Positions 1 through 9,778 of a DNA stretch of 64,000 bases are shown here, piece by piece (the first letter of the stretch is position 1; every line of letters begins with the position of its first letter). Origin of the DNA: Mycobacterium sp. GA-1199. Its GTDB lineage: Bacteria; Actinomycetota; Actinomycetes; Mycobacteriales; Mycobacteriaceae. The notes under the pieces were generated by a model that did not search any database, had not been told where the DNA came from, and was given only the letters and a program-made list of their open reading frames with translations. The stretch lies in the NCBI RefSeq assembly GCF_001500045.1, contig NZ_LQIX01000012.1, positions 186,001-250,000 on the forward strand, written 5' to 3'. The position numbers and the translations under genes were made by a program.

Positions 1-873
1 GGCCATCGAGGCGATCGCCGTCATCACCACCGCCCCGCCCTTGCGGACGATGTCCATCGCCTCGTTGATCATCGGCCCCTTCAGCAGGCCGACTGTCAGC
101 AGCGCCGAATCTGCCATCACACCGCGGGTCAAGTCGCCCACCAGTTCCATGGCCTCGGGCATGGAAGTCACGAAGTGGGTAGCGCCGAACTGAAATGCCT
201 TGTCCCGCTTGGATTCAACGATGTCGACGACAACGATGTGCTCGGCGCCCGCCAGCCGCGCACCCTGAATCGCACCGCTGCCGATGCCGCCGCACCCGAT
301 GACGACGACCGTGTCGCCGGGGCTGACGTCGGCGGTGTTGACGGCCGAACCCCAGCCCGTCATCACCCCGCAGCCCAACAAGCACGCGCGCGAAAGCGGA
401 AGGTCATCGTCGACCTTGACCAACGAGGTCTCCGACACCGTACTCAGTTCGGAGAAACTGCCCACACCTACCATGACGCCGACATCCTGGCCCTGGACCC
501 GGCGCCGATAGGTACCGTCGGGCTGGATGCCGAGCAGGATGATCGCGCCCATGTCGCACAGGTTCTGATGTCCGCTCGCGCACCAGCGGCAACGACCGCA
601 GGCAGGCAGGAAGGACGCCACCACGTGGTCCCCCGGCTTCAGATCCTTCACCCCCGGTCCGACTTCCTGCACGACGCCGGCGCCCTCGTGCCCGCCGATG
701 ATCGGCAGTGTGACACCCGCGAGATCACCGGTCTGGACGTGATGATCGGAGTGGCACAGCCCGGTCGCCTCGAAGGAGACGAGCACCTCGCCTTCTTTCG
801 GACCATCGAGGTCGATCTCTTCGATGCTCCACGGCTCGTTGAGTCCCCACAGAACGGCGGCATTGGTCTTCAT
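1..873 (-). CDS. NDMA-dependent alcohol dehydrogenase (3' end cut by window edge)
   Basis: Zinc-dependent medium-chain alcohol dehydrogenase of the mycothiol/NDMA-dependent actinobacterial type; oxidises primary alcohols or aldehydes with tightly bound NAD in the cytosol. The 291 codons present run from the ATG at 873 to the window edge, so the C-terminus is missing. Visible motifs are the catalytic-zinc segment GLCHSDHH, the GHEGAGVV segment, a structural-zinc cysteine cluster CGRCRWCASGHQNLC and the Rossmann glycine run GCGGIGSGA. A TACACT -10 element ends 7 nt before the ATG, so the mRNA may be leaderless. The physiological substrate is unknown. Its place beside sterol genes makes a sterol-alcohol role possible, but that is inference. 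Confidence 0.85.
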   Translation of the reverse strand, partial: MKTNAAVLWGLNEPWSIEEIDLDGPKEGEVLVSFEATGLCHSDHHVQTGDLAGVTLPIIGGHEGAGVVQEVGPGVKDLKPGDHVVASFLPACGRCRWCASGHQNLCDMGAIILLGIQPDGTYRRRVQGQDVGVMVGVGSFSELSTVSETSLVKVDDDLPLSRACLLGCGVMTGWGSAVNTADVSPGDTVVVIGCGGIGSGAIQGARLAGAEHIVVVDIVESKRDKAFQFGATHFVTSMPEAMELVGDLTRGVMADSALLTVGLLKGPMINEAMDIVRKGGAVVMTAIASMA

Positions 874-880
874 GGGCGCG

Positions 881-886
881 AGTGTA
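881..886 (-). promoter_or_regulatory. -10 element of the alcohol dehydrogenase gene
   Basis: On the minus strand the sequence reads TACACT (TAnnnT), followed by 7 nt and then the ATG at 873. This spacing puts the transcription start at or next to the start codon, as in mycobacterial leaderless genes. No convincing -35 element is visible. Confidence 0.5.
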
Positions 887-930
887 GGAAAACCGCGTCC
901 GGATTACGGGCGAATCGAAGGGCTTACCGT

Positions 931-1656
931 TCAGTGTGCGAGAGCCAGCCCGCCGAGTGCGACGATCCAGCTCGCGAAGCTTCCGACAAGGAAGTACTCG
1001 GTGATCTCGTCGATTCCGATGCCCCCGTTCTCGCGTGCCTTCTGGGCGTTGATCTCCGGGAACCGGATGATGCTCTTGGCGGCGACGACGGCCGTGGCGG
1101 CGGTGAGCTGGCCGGCCAGGCCGAGCCCGAGGATGAGCACGCGCTCCATCGGACCGAGCAGCCTGCCGCCCTTCAACCGGTCCGAGGCCTGGGGCTGCCC
1201 CTCCGGTTTGACCGCGCCGACCGACCCAAGCACCAAGCGCACCAACTGATTCCCGGTCACCAGTTGCATGAACATCACGCCGACGATCATCAAGAGCCGG
1301 TCGGGGGATACCTCGATGCCGACCCAGGCCGGCCACCGGGCCGCCATTCCCGCCACCTCCGAGCTGAGGCCCGAGAGCATGATCAGCACCCCGAGCGCAC
1401 CGCCGAAGACGACCAGCGGCGTCACCTGGTGCCGACCGGTGCGTTCGGCTCGCGCACTCAGCACCACCCAGCCGACGCCGCTTAGCGCCGCCACAACGAG
1501 CAGCGCGATGTCGCCCCACCGCCACAGCCCCGCCATCGCCGCGCATCCGATCACGACAAGCGGTGCCGCCGCGGCGGGCAGCCACACACGATCGACGAGT
1601 CGTCGAAGGACATCGGCGGTACCGATCGCGATCAGCAGCACCGCGACCGCGCTCAT
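931..1656 (-). CDS. Integral membrane protein paired with SatD
   Basis: Protein of 241 aa with about six hydrophobic segments spread over its whole length, so an inner-membrane protein. I recognise no catalytic motif. Its ATG overlaps the satD stop by 4 nt (ATGA at 1653-1656), so the two are translationally coupled and probably work together. SatD proteins elsewhere are commonly encoded beside a small membrane protein (satD/satE in streptococci), which fits this pair. The function is unknown. Confidence 0.8.
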   Translation of the reverse strand: MSAVAVLLIAIGTADVLRRLVDRVWLPAAAAPLVVIGCAAMAGLWRWGDIALLVVAALSGVGWVVLSARAERTGRHQVTPLVVFGGALGVLIMLSGLSSEVAGMAARWPAWVGIEVSPDRLLMIVGVMFMQLVTGNQLVRLVLGSVGAVKPEGQPQASDRLKGGRLLGPMERVLILGLGLAGQLTAATAVVAAKSIIRFPEINAQKARENGGIGIDEITEYFLVGSFASWIVALGGLALAH

Positions 1657-2306
1657 GGCACGTCCCGCAGATACTGCGCCGCGAGCAGGATCAGGTCCAA
1701 CCCGTCGCGACCCGCGCGTTGGGACACCGCCGACGCGCTGATGCCCTCGTCGGCGGCGATGTCCTTCTTGGTCTTGCCGGTCAACAGTCCCTTCACAATC
1801 CTCAATGAGCGGTCATCGAGCGATCCAATCAGATGGTCCCGACACAACAGTGCGGCGTTGATCGCGTCGAGGTCGCGGCGGCTCTCGCCCTCGGCCCGAA
1901 ACGACGTGCGTACCAAGGCCAGACCCGGTTGGCGTTGCGCGGAGGCGGTCCACTCGATCGCCTCGCGGGCGGCCCACCAGCCCGGTCCGTCCTGGATTCC
2001 GGAGTCGGAGTCCAATACGGTCACGGCGCCCCATCCGATGCCGAATCGGACGTCGATGCCGGGCGCAACGGCCAGACGAATGGCGAACGCCGCTTCGATC
2101 GCGGCGCCGACCGTCCGATAGCTGCCCTGAAACTCGTCACCGACCGTGAACGCGGGTGCGTCGATCGCGTCGCCGGCGGCGTCGACAAGCGCTTTGTTGA
2201 GTGCGCGGTGCGTGGCGGTGCGATCGGCCACCCGGCGTGAGCCGATCACGTCGCCGATCAACGTGGCGCGGGCGTGCGGTGAAGGCGACCGCTTCAGTCC
2301 AGACAC
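1653..2306 (-). CDS. SatD family protein with C-terminal HTH
   Basis: 217 aa. The N-terminal part (ATLIGDVIGSRR near residues 14-25, then FTVGDEFQGSYR) matches the SatD family, first linked to acid tolerance in streptococci; its biochemical role is not established. The C-terminus (about residues 172-205, TKKDIAADEGISASAVSQR) looks like a helix-turn-helix, so the protein may bind DNA and could control its own operon. The start ATG at 2306 is supported by a perfect TATAAT -10 element 6 nt upstream. It is first in a two-gene operon with the membrane protein downstream. It is not part of sterol catabolism as far as known. Confidence 0.75.
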   Translation of the reverse strand: MSGLKRSPSPHARATLIGDVIGSRRVADRTATHRALNKALVDAAGDAIDAPAFTVGDEFQGSYRTVGAAIEAAFAIRLAVAPGIDVRFGIGWGAVTVLDSDSGIQDGPGWWAAREAIEWTASAQRQPGLALVRTSFRAEGESRRDLDAINAALLCRDHLIGSLDDRSLRIVKGLLTGKTKKDIAADEGISASAVSQRAGRDGLDLILLAAQYLRDVP

Positions 2307-2312
2307 ATGAAG

Positions 2313-2354
2313 ATTATAGCTTCACTACCTCAAAATTAAGCAATAGCCTTCACT
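2313..2354 (-). promoter_or_regulatory. satD leaderless promoter with direct repeats
   Basis: On the minus strand a perfect TATAAT (2318-2313) lies 6 nt before the ATG at 2306, and a TTGCTT -35-like element lies at 2343-2338 (19 nt spacer). Two near-identical direct repeats flank the spacer: AGTGAAGGCTAT (2354-2343) and AGTGAAGCTAT (2326-2316). A TGAAG/CTTCA inverted pair (2308-2312 and 2320-2324) overlaps the second repeat. The stretch is far more AT-rich than its surroundings. The repeats are candidate operators, perhaps for SatD itself (inference). Confidence 0.55.
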
Positions 2355-3426
2355 CGATGTATCCGCTGGCCTGTCGCAGGTGCGTAACCGCGTCGGCCAC
2401 GATCGTCTCGATCAGCTCCGCGCAGGACGGCAGATCGTCCAAAATGCCCGCGACCTGGCCGGATGCCAGCACACCCGCATCCGTATTGCCCTCGACCAGA
2501 CCGGCTTTCAGGAGCATCGGGGTGTTGGCGGCCATCACCACCTGCGACCACGTCAACTCCTTGCCGTGCCGCATCTCCAAGCCGTCGCGGATCATCGACC
2601 GCCACGTCATACCCGACATCTTCTTGAACTTCTGCGCGTTGCGGACGGCCGCCGAGAAACCCCGCAGTCGCGATCCGCTCTCCAGCTTCTCGACCAGGCC
2701 GGTGCGCAGCACCCGGTGCGGCATTCCGTCGACACGGGTCGACACGACGGTGCCGTCCAGTGCCGATTCGAGGTACCGACGCTTGACCGCTTCGGGAACC
2801 GTGGAGTCCGACGTCAGCAGAAATCGAGTCCCCATGGCGACGCCCGCCGCGCCGTAAGACAATGCCGCCGCGAGCCCGCGGCCGTCGAAGAAACCACCCG
2901 CCGCAACGACCGGGATGTCGACAGCGTCGAGCACGGACGGCAACAGCAGCGTCGTCGCGATCGGCCCGGTGTGGCCGCCGCCTTCACCGCCTTGCACGAT
3001 CACCGCATCGGCGCCCCAGCCGGCCACCTTCTTGGCGTGCTTGGCCAGACCGACCGACGGAATCACCACGACGCCGGCGTCTTTGAGCTTGGCGATCAGA
3101 TCGGGTTTGGGCGCCAGTGCAAACGAGGCGACCTTGACGCCCTCGCGGATCAGCAGGTCGATCCGTTCGCCGGCGTCTCCCGCGTCGGCGCGGATGTTGA
3201 TGCCGAAGGGTTTGTCCGTGGCGCTTTTGACCTTGGTGACCGCCGTCTGCAGTTCCTCGAGCGTCATGGTCGCCGACGCGAGGATTCCGAGGCCGCCGGC
3301 GTTCGACGTCGCCGAGACCAGCCGCGCGCCCGCCACCCAGCCCATGCCGGTCTGGACCACCGGGTGCTCGATACCGACGAGCTCGGTCAGCGGTGTGCGC
3401 AACGTGGGCTTACCCGGAGTGCTCAC
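2350..3426 (-). CDS. ipdC: IpdC-like flavin oxidoreductase (nitronate monooxygenase family, Rv3553-like)
   Basis: 358 aa TIM-barrel FMN protein of the nitronate monooxygenase/2-nitropropane dioxygenase family. It shows the family's N-terminal GIEHPVVQTGMGWVA, the central VQGGEGGGHTG, the phosphate-binding AAGGFFDGRGLAAAL and GVAMGTRF. In M. tuberculosis the orthologue Rv3553 belongs to the KstR2 regulon and acts in catabolism of the last two steroid rings (the HIP pathway), upstream of ring opening. The GTG at 3426 overlaps the ipdB stop by 4 nt (GTGA), so it is the last gene of the echA20-ipdA-ipdB-ipdC operon. A longer upstream reading is excluded because it would run through ipdB in another frame. 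Confidence 0.85.
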   Translation of the reverse strand: MSTPGKPTLRTPLTELVGIEHPVVQTGMGWVAGARLVSATSNAGGLGILASATMTLEELQTAVTKVKSATDKPFGINIRADAGDAGERIDLLIREGVKVASFALAPKPDLIAKLKDAGVVVIPSVGLAKHAKKVAGWGADAVIVQGGEGGGHTGPIATTLLLPSVLDAVDIPVVAAGGFFDGRGLAAALSYGAAGVAMGTRFLLTSDSTVPEAVKRRYLESALDGTVVSTRVDGMPHRVLRTGLVEKLESGSRLRGFSAAVRNAQKFKKMSGMTWRSMIRDGLEMRHGKELTWSQVVMAANTPMLLKAGLVEGNTDAGVLASGQVAGILDDLPSCAELIETIVADAVTHLRQASGYIE

Positions 3427-4169
3427 CGGATTTCCTTGTCTCGCAGTCCTTTGGGGTCGATCACCTCGCGGATCAGTTTCTGCTCGGCATCGGTGGGGAG
3501 CCGGGTCTGCTCGGCGGAGTCCAGCCCGTGCACCTCGAACGAGGTGTTCTCGGCGACCTGTTCGGGTTCGATACCGGGATGCAGTGACACCCCCCGCATC
3601 TGATGGTCGGGGCCGTTGAAGTCGAATACGCCCAGGTTCGTGATCACCCGGTACACGTTGACGAACCGGTATGCGGGGTTGTCGGGATCGACTTTGTCCC
3701 AACCGATTCCGGAGACGATGTCCACGGACTCACCGAACACGCGCTTCGAGTGGTTGCCCACCCAGTAGCTGGTCGCGTGGTTGATGGTGTTGCCCGGGGC
3801 TCCGCGTACGCCGAACATCTGGCGGGTCGGTTGCTGCAGTGGTCCGAACGCCGACAGGTTCTGGTTGCCGTAGCGGTCGATCTGGTTGGCGCCCATGACC
3901 ACATGGCGTCGGCCCCAGGCCAGAGTCTCGAAGACCCGGCCGAACGGCATCCAACCTTCGATCGCCCCTGCGGCCCCGAGCGCGGGCGTATCGGCCAGCA
4001 GTCGCGCTTCGCCGTCGGTGAGCAGGATGTCGGGGGAGAAGGTCAGGCGGGCCAGTCGGGCGCCGATCGAGACCATGGTCGTCATCGGGCTGACCATGAT
4101 CTCACCGGCGTCGCGGAACAACTCGGCGCACGCGACGGCGCACACTTCGGCACGGGACACCGACATCAT
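3423..4169 (-). CDS. ipdB: IpdB, beta subunit of the IpdAB ring-opening hydrolase
   Basis: 248 aa class I CoA-transferase-like beta subunit. With IpdA it hydrolyses the last carbocycle (ring C) of the CoA thioester COCHEA-CoA during cholesterol degradation, acting as a hydrolase rather than a transferase. The start RAEVCAVACAELFRDAGEI and the interior GANQIDRYGNQN are typical of the family. The length fits Rv3552 (250 aa). The start at 4169 gives an ATGA overlap with ipdA; an in-frame ATG at 4166 is equally possible and removes only one Met. It is controlled with echA20 from the KstR2 box at 5829. Confidence 0.9.
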   Translation of the reverse strand: MMSVSRAEVCAVACAELFRDAGEIMVSPMTTMVSIGARLARLTFSPDILLTDGEARLLADTPALGAAGAIEGWMPFGRVFETLAWGRRHVVMGANQIDRYGNQNLSAFGPLQQPTRQMFGVRGAPGNTINHATSYWVGNHSKRVFGESVDIVSGIGWDKVDPDNPAYRFVNVYRVITNLGVFDFNGPDHQMRGVSLHPGIEPEQVAENTSFEVHGLDSAEQTRLPTDAEQKLIREVIDPKGLRDKEIR

Positions 4170-5041
4170 TGCTGCTCCTTGAATTCTCGCACCGCGGCCT
4201 GGTAGTCGGCTTCGGTGCCGGACAGATAGGTCTGCACGAACTCCTGCCAAGAGTCGTCGGATTTGGCCGCTTCGGCGTAGTGCCGCTGAAACTTCTCGTC
4301 ACGACGGTAGTCGGGTTCGGCCGTGGTGAAGTGGGCGCCGTTGGGCGTCTCGACGACGGTGTCGACCATCATCCGGTTGATCAGAAGCGATTGTGGCGGA
4401 ACCGCTTTGACCAGCTCGTCGGTCGGCACCACCCGCTCGACCGACAGGAAGCGGCGCTCGGCCGCCATCAGGTACAGGTCGTCGAAGTAGGGGTCGATCC
4501 CGGTGTAAGCCGCATTGCCCGCAGCATCACCGAGATTCATGTGGACGAAGGCGGCGTCCAAGGTGAGCGCGGGCATCGCGACGAGTTCTTCGTGGGCCTC
4601 GCCGGTGGGGTAGGGGGACCGCACGGTCTTCAGTTCGTCTCCCCAGAACGCACGGACGTCGCTGCCGAGCCCGGCCCGGATCGGCAGGAACGGCAGCCGC
4701 TGCGCCGCGGCCTGCAGCCCGCACCGAAGCATGCCCTCGTCCATCTCGCGGGCCTCGATCGCGCCGGTGGTGCGCGCCTTGGCGAACCACGGGTCGTAGA
4801 ACGGCGGCGAGTCGAGCGAGACGAAGCCGTAGTAGACGCGTTTCACCTTGCCCGCCGAGCACAGCAGCCCGAGGTCGGGTCCGCCGTAGGTGACGACGGT
4901 GAGGTCGGTGACGTCGGTGCGCAGCAGCGCCCGCACGAACGCCATCGGCTTGCGCCGAGAACCCCAGCCGCCGATGCCGATGGTCATCCCACTGCGGATC
5001 TGCGAGACGGCGTCGTCGAGAGTTGTTCTCTTATCGCTCAT
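4166..5041 (-). CDS. ipdA: IpdA, alpha subunit of the IpdAB ring-opening hydrolase
   Basis: 291 aa class I CoA-transferase-like alpha subunit, close in length to Rv3551 (292 aa). It shows the glycine-rich N-terminal GMTIGIGGWGSRRKP and an acidic DEG (residues 101-103) in the region where the family's catalytic glutamate falls; I did not align it, so that residue is inference. It partners IpdB in opening steroid ring C. Its ATG overlaps the echA20 stop (ATGA at 5038-5041) and its stop overlaps the ipdB start, so the operon is tightly coupled. Confidence 0.92.
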   Translation of the reverse strand: MSDKRTTLDDAVSQIRSGMTIGIGGWGSRRKPMAFVRALLRTDVTDLTVVTYGGPDLGLLCSAGKVKRVYYGFVSLDSPPFYDPWFAKARTTGAIEAREMDEGMLRCGLQAAAQRLPFLPIRAGLGSDVRAFWGDELKTVRSPYPTGEAHEELVAMPALTLDAAFVHMNLGDAAGNAAYTGIDPYFDDLYLMAAERRFLSVERVVPTDELVKAVPPQSLLINRMMVDTVVETPNGAHFTTAEPDYRRDEKFQRHYAEAAKSDDSWQEFVQTYLSGTEADYQAAVREFKEQQ

Positions 5042-5793
5042 TTGGCCCCCTTGTCGGTGCCCGCGAACGCGTCGCGGTGTTCGTCGGACACGCCCGCGAG
5101 GTTCAGCTCGAACGTGAAGCCCTGCTCCATGCGATAGCTGGAGTTGACCCTCTGCACATCGATAAAGTTCAGCGCCTCCTTGGCCGCGCGGATCACGCGG
5201 GTGTCCTTGGCGGCGATATCGCGCGCGACACGGAGCGCGGCCTCGTCGAGTTGATCGCGCGGGACCACTTCGTGCACCGAGCCGAAGTGGTGCAGCGTGG
5301 CCGCATCGACGGTGGCGGCGGTGAAGAACAACCGGCGCATCATGTGTTGCGGCACCAAGCGCGACAGGTGGGTCGCCGCGCCGAGCGCGCCGCGCTCGAC
5401 CTCGGGCAGCCCGAACGTCGCGTCGTCCGATGCGACGATGACGTCGGCGTTGCCGACCAGGCCGATGCCGCCTCCGACGCAGAAACCGTTGACCGCGGCG
5501 ACCACCGGGACCGCGCACTCGTAGACCGCCTTGAACGCCGCATAACAGCCGCGGTTGGCGTCGATCAGCGCGGTGAAGCCCTCCGTGCGCTGCATCTCCT
5601 TGATGTCGACGCCGGCGTTGAACCCACGGCCCTCCGCGCGCAGGATCACGACGTGCGTCTCGGGATCGGCACCGGCATCGGTGATCTCGTCGGCGAGTTC
5701 GAACCAGCCGCGCGACGGAATCGCGTTGACCGGGGGGTAGTCGACGGTGACCGAGACGATTCCCGGTTCGGTGATGGTACGAGTGATGGTCAT
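5038..5793 (-). CDS. echA20: EchA20, crotonase-fold steroid ring D hydrolase
   Basis: 251 aa crotonase superfamily protein. Family knowledge from Rv3550 is that it hydrolytically opens ring D of the bicyclic CoA ester HIEC-CoA, just before IpdAB. Visible elements are the oxyanion-hole segments GRGFNAGVDIKEMQ (about residues 55-68) and AAVNGFCVGGGIGLV (about 99-113). It is the first gene of the minus-strand echA20-ipdA-ipdB-ipdC operon. The KstR2 box shared with the divergent SDR gene lies 36 nt upstream of its ATG. Confidence 0.9.
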   Translation of the reverse strand: MTITRTITEPGIVSVTVDYPPVNAIPSRGWFELADEITDAGADPETHVVILRAEGRGFNAGVDIKEMQRTEGFTALIDANRGCYAAFKAVYECAVPVVAAVNGFCVGGGIGLVGNADVIVASDDATFGLPEVERGALGAATHLSRLVPQHMMRRLFFTAATVDAATLHHFGSVHEVVPRDQLDEAALRVARDIAAKDTRVIRAAKEALNFIDVQRVNSSYRMEQGFTFELNLAGVSDEHRDAFAGTDKGAK

Positions 5794-5828
5794 CTGAGCT
5801 CCCGAAGACTTCCTGGGTCCGGTAGGAA

Positions 5829-5842
5829 AGCAAGCACTTGCT
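5829..5842. promoter_or_regulatory. KstR2 operator
   Basis: AGCAAGCACTTGCT is an exact match to the published KstR2 consensus AnCAAGnnCTTGnT and a perfect dyad. It sits between the divergent echA20 operon and the SDR pair. On the plus strand a TACGCT -10 element (5846-5851) follows and ends 6 nt before the GTG at 5858, so the box fills the promoter spacer, where bound KstR2 would block RNA polymerase. The ligand of KstR2 is HIP-CoA (known from the family). Confidence 0.93.
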
Positions 5843-5857
5843 TGGTACGCTAGCACA

Positions 5858-6631
5858 GTGACCGACCTGCAAGACATGAACTTGGGCCTCGAAGGCAGGG
5901 TGGTGCTGGTGACCGGCGGCGTGCGGGGGGTCGGTGCCGGCATCAGCGCCGTGTTCGCCGAGCAGGGCGCCACGGTCGTCACCTGCGCCCGCCGGCCTGT
6001 CGAGGGTTCGCCATACGAGTTCCATGCGTGCGATGTGCGTGACGACGACGCGGTCGCCTCTCTGGTCGACACCGTCGCCGAACGTCACGGTCGTCTCGAT
6101 GTGGTGGTCAACAACGCGGGCGGATCACCGTATGTGCTCGCCGCCGAGTCGTCGGCCAAGTTCAGCCGCAAGATCGTCGAACTGAATCTGCTGGGGCCGC
6201 TATCGGTGTCCACCCACGCGAATGCGGTGATGCAGAAGCAGGACCGCGGCGGATCGATCATCAACATCGCCAGCGTGAGCGGCCGTCGGCCCACGCCGGG
6301 CACCGCACCCTACGGGGCGGCCAAGGCCGGCATGGAAAGCCTGACCTCCACGCTGGCGGTCGAGTGGGCGCCGAAGGTGCGCGTCAACTCGGTGGTCGTC
6401 GGGATGGTCGAGACCGAACAGTCCGAACTCTTCTACGGCGACGCGGATTCTATCGCGGCGATCTCGCGCAACGTTCCGCTGGGCCGGCTCGCCAAACCGG
6501 CCGACGTGGGCTGGGCCGCGGCGTTCCTGGCCTGCGACGCGGCGTCCTACATCAGCGGCGCATCGCTCGAGGTTCACGGTGGCGGTGAACCACCGCATTA
6601 CCTCGCAACCACCACTGCTGATATCAAGTAG
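5858..6631 (+). CDS. Short-chain dehydrogenase (Rv3549c-like)
   Basis: 257 aa classical SDR: NAD(P)-binding TGGVRGVGAG near the N-terminus, NNAG motif, and the catalytic Ser and YxxxK (S in INIASVSG, Y in APYGAAKAG). The KstR2-controlled orthologue Rv3549c is assigned to HIP (rings C/D) catabolism, probably a hydroxyacyl-CoA or ketone oxidoreductase step; the exact substrate is not known to me. The GTG at 5858 is chosen because a TACGCT -10 ends 6 nt upstream (leaderless). An in-frame ATG at 5876 is the alternative. It is followed after 30 nt by a second SDR gene. Confidence 0.85.
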   Translation: MTDLQDMNLGLEGRVVLVTGGVRGVGAGISAVFAEQGATVVTCARRPVEGSPYEFHACDVRDDDAVASLVDTVAERHGRLDVVVNNAGGSPYVLAAESSAKFSRKIVELNLLGPLSVSTHANAVMQKQDRGGSIINIASVSGRRPTPGTAPYGAAKAGMESLTSTLAVEWAPKVRVNSVVVGMVETEQSELFYGDADSIAAISRNVPLGRLAKPADVGWAAAFLACDAASYISGASLEVHGGGEPPHYLATTTADIK

Positions 6632-6661
6632 CGCGCTCAAACAACCAAGGAGACAACAGAT

Positions 6662-7567
6662 ATGGGATTGCTCGACGGTCGAGTGGTCATCGTGACGGGA
6701 TCCGGCGGCGGCATCGGCCGCGCACACGCGCTTGCGTTCGCCGCCGAGGGCGCCCGCGTGGTGGTCAACGACATCGGGGTCGGCCTCGACGGATCACCCG
6801 CGGGTGGTGGCAGCGCCGCACAAAGCGTTGTCGACGAAATCACCGCCGCCGGTGGGGAAGCCGTCGCCAACGGCGCCAACGTCGCCGACTGGGCGCAGGC
6901 CGAGGGTCTGATCCAGACCGCGGTCGACACATTCGGTGGGCTCGACGTGCTGGTGAACAACGCCGGGATCGTGCGCGACCGGATGTTCGCCAACACCAGT
7001 GAAGAGGAATTCGACGCCGTGGTCGCCGTGCACCTCAAGGGACACTTCGCCACCATGCGCCACGCCGCGGCGTACTGGCGGGCCCAGTCCAAGGCCGGCA
7101 ATCCAGTGGACGCGCGGATCATCAACACGAGCTCGGGGGCCGGCCTGCAAGGCAGTGTGGGACAGGCGAATTACAGTGCCGCCAAGGCGGGCATCGCGGC
7201 CCTGACCCTGGTGGCCTCCGCCGAGATGGGGCGCTACAGCGTCACCGTCAACGCGATCGCCCCGTCGGCGCGGACCCGTATGACCGAGACCGTGTTCGCC
7301 GACATGATGGCCACCCAGGATCAGGACTTCGACGCAATGGCGCCCGAGAACATCTCCCCCCTGGTGGTCTGGCTGGGAAGCGTCGAATCCAAGGATGTCA
7401 CCGGCCGCATGTTCGAGGTCGAAGGCGGCATCGTGCGGGTCGCCGAGGGCTGGGCACACGGGCCACAGGTCGACAAGGGCGCGCGGTGGGATCCCGCCGA
7501 ACTCGGCCCGGTGGTCACCGATCTGCTCGCCAAGGCGCGTCCACCCGTGCCGGTCTACGGCGCCTGA
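6662..7567 (+). CDS. Short-chain dehydrogenase (Rv3548c-like)
   Basis: 301 aa SDR of the longer, multifunctional-enzyme-type group, with TGSGGGIGRAHAL cofactor loop, NNAG, a catalytic serine in INTSSGAGL and YSAAKAG. The length fits Rv3548c (304 aa), a KstR2-regulon member. A ribosome binding site (AGGAG at 6650-6654) precedes the ATG. It forms a two-gene operon with the preceding SDR under the KstR2 box at 5829. The likely role is oxidation of a 3-hydroxyacyl-CoA in ring C/D catabolism (inference from family and regulon). It resembles hsd4A at the other end of the window. Confidence 0.85.
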   Translation: MGLLDGRVVIVTGSGGGIGRAHALAFAAEGARVVVNDIGVGLDGSPAGGGSAAQSVVDEITAAGGEAVANGANVADWAQAEGLIQTAVDTFGGLDVLVNNAGIVRDRMFANTSEEEFDAVVAVHLKGHFATMRHAAAYWRAQSKAGNPVDARIINTSSGAGLQGSVGQANYSAAKAGIAALTLVASAEMGRYSVTVNAIAPSARTRMTETVFADMMATQDQDFDAMAPENISPLVVWLGSVESKDVTGRMFEVEGGIVRVAEGWAHGPQVDKGARWDPAELGPVVTDLLAKARPPVPVYGA

Positions 7568-7583
7568 GCGGCCGGGTCATCGG

Positions 7584-8443
<860 letters not shown>

Positions 8444-8485
8444 GCCCGTCGACGTAAAGCGCTTCGGCGCCCGACGATTTCGCGA

Positions 8486-9658
<1,173 letters not shown>

Positions 9659-9659
9659 C

Positions 9660-9673
9660 TAGAACACGTTTCA
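9660..9673. promoter_or_regulatory. KstR box of fadA5
   Basis: TAGAACACGTTTCA matches the KstR consensus TnnAACnnGTTnnA. On the minus strand it lies between TTGTCA (-35, 9685-9680) and overlaps the TAGCCT -10 (9661-9656), which is followed by 6 nt and the fadA5 ATG. Confidence 0.88.
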
Positions 9674-9738
9674 TTACTCTGACAAGCGACGTTGATGACC
9701 TGCCTTTTATCTGCGCAGAAGGCATGTTTTACTGAGAC

Positions 9739-9752
9739 TAGAACATGTTGCA
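9739..9752. promoter_or_regulatory. KstR box of the cyp125 operon
   Basis: TAGAACATGTTGCA matches the KstR core AACnnGTT with TAG/GCA flanks. It lies 26 nt before the cyp125 start, whose mRNA has a real leader with a strong GGAGGAG ribosome binding site at 9764-9770. Confidence 0.88.
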
Positions 9753-9778
9753 ATAACTGTTGCGGAGGAGCTTTCCCC

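Noticed and set aside
9660..9752. Two KstR boxes as one bidirectional operator for fadA5 and cyp125
   Set aside because: They are 65 nt apart and each is positioned at its own promoter, so two independent sites explain the layout better.
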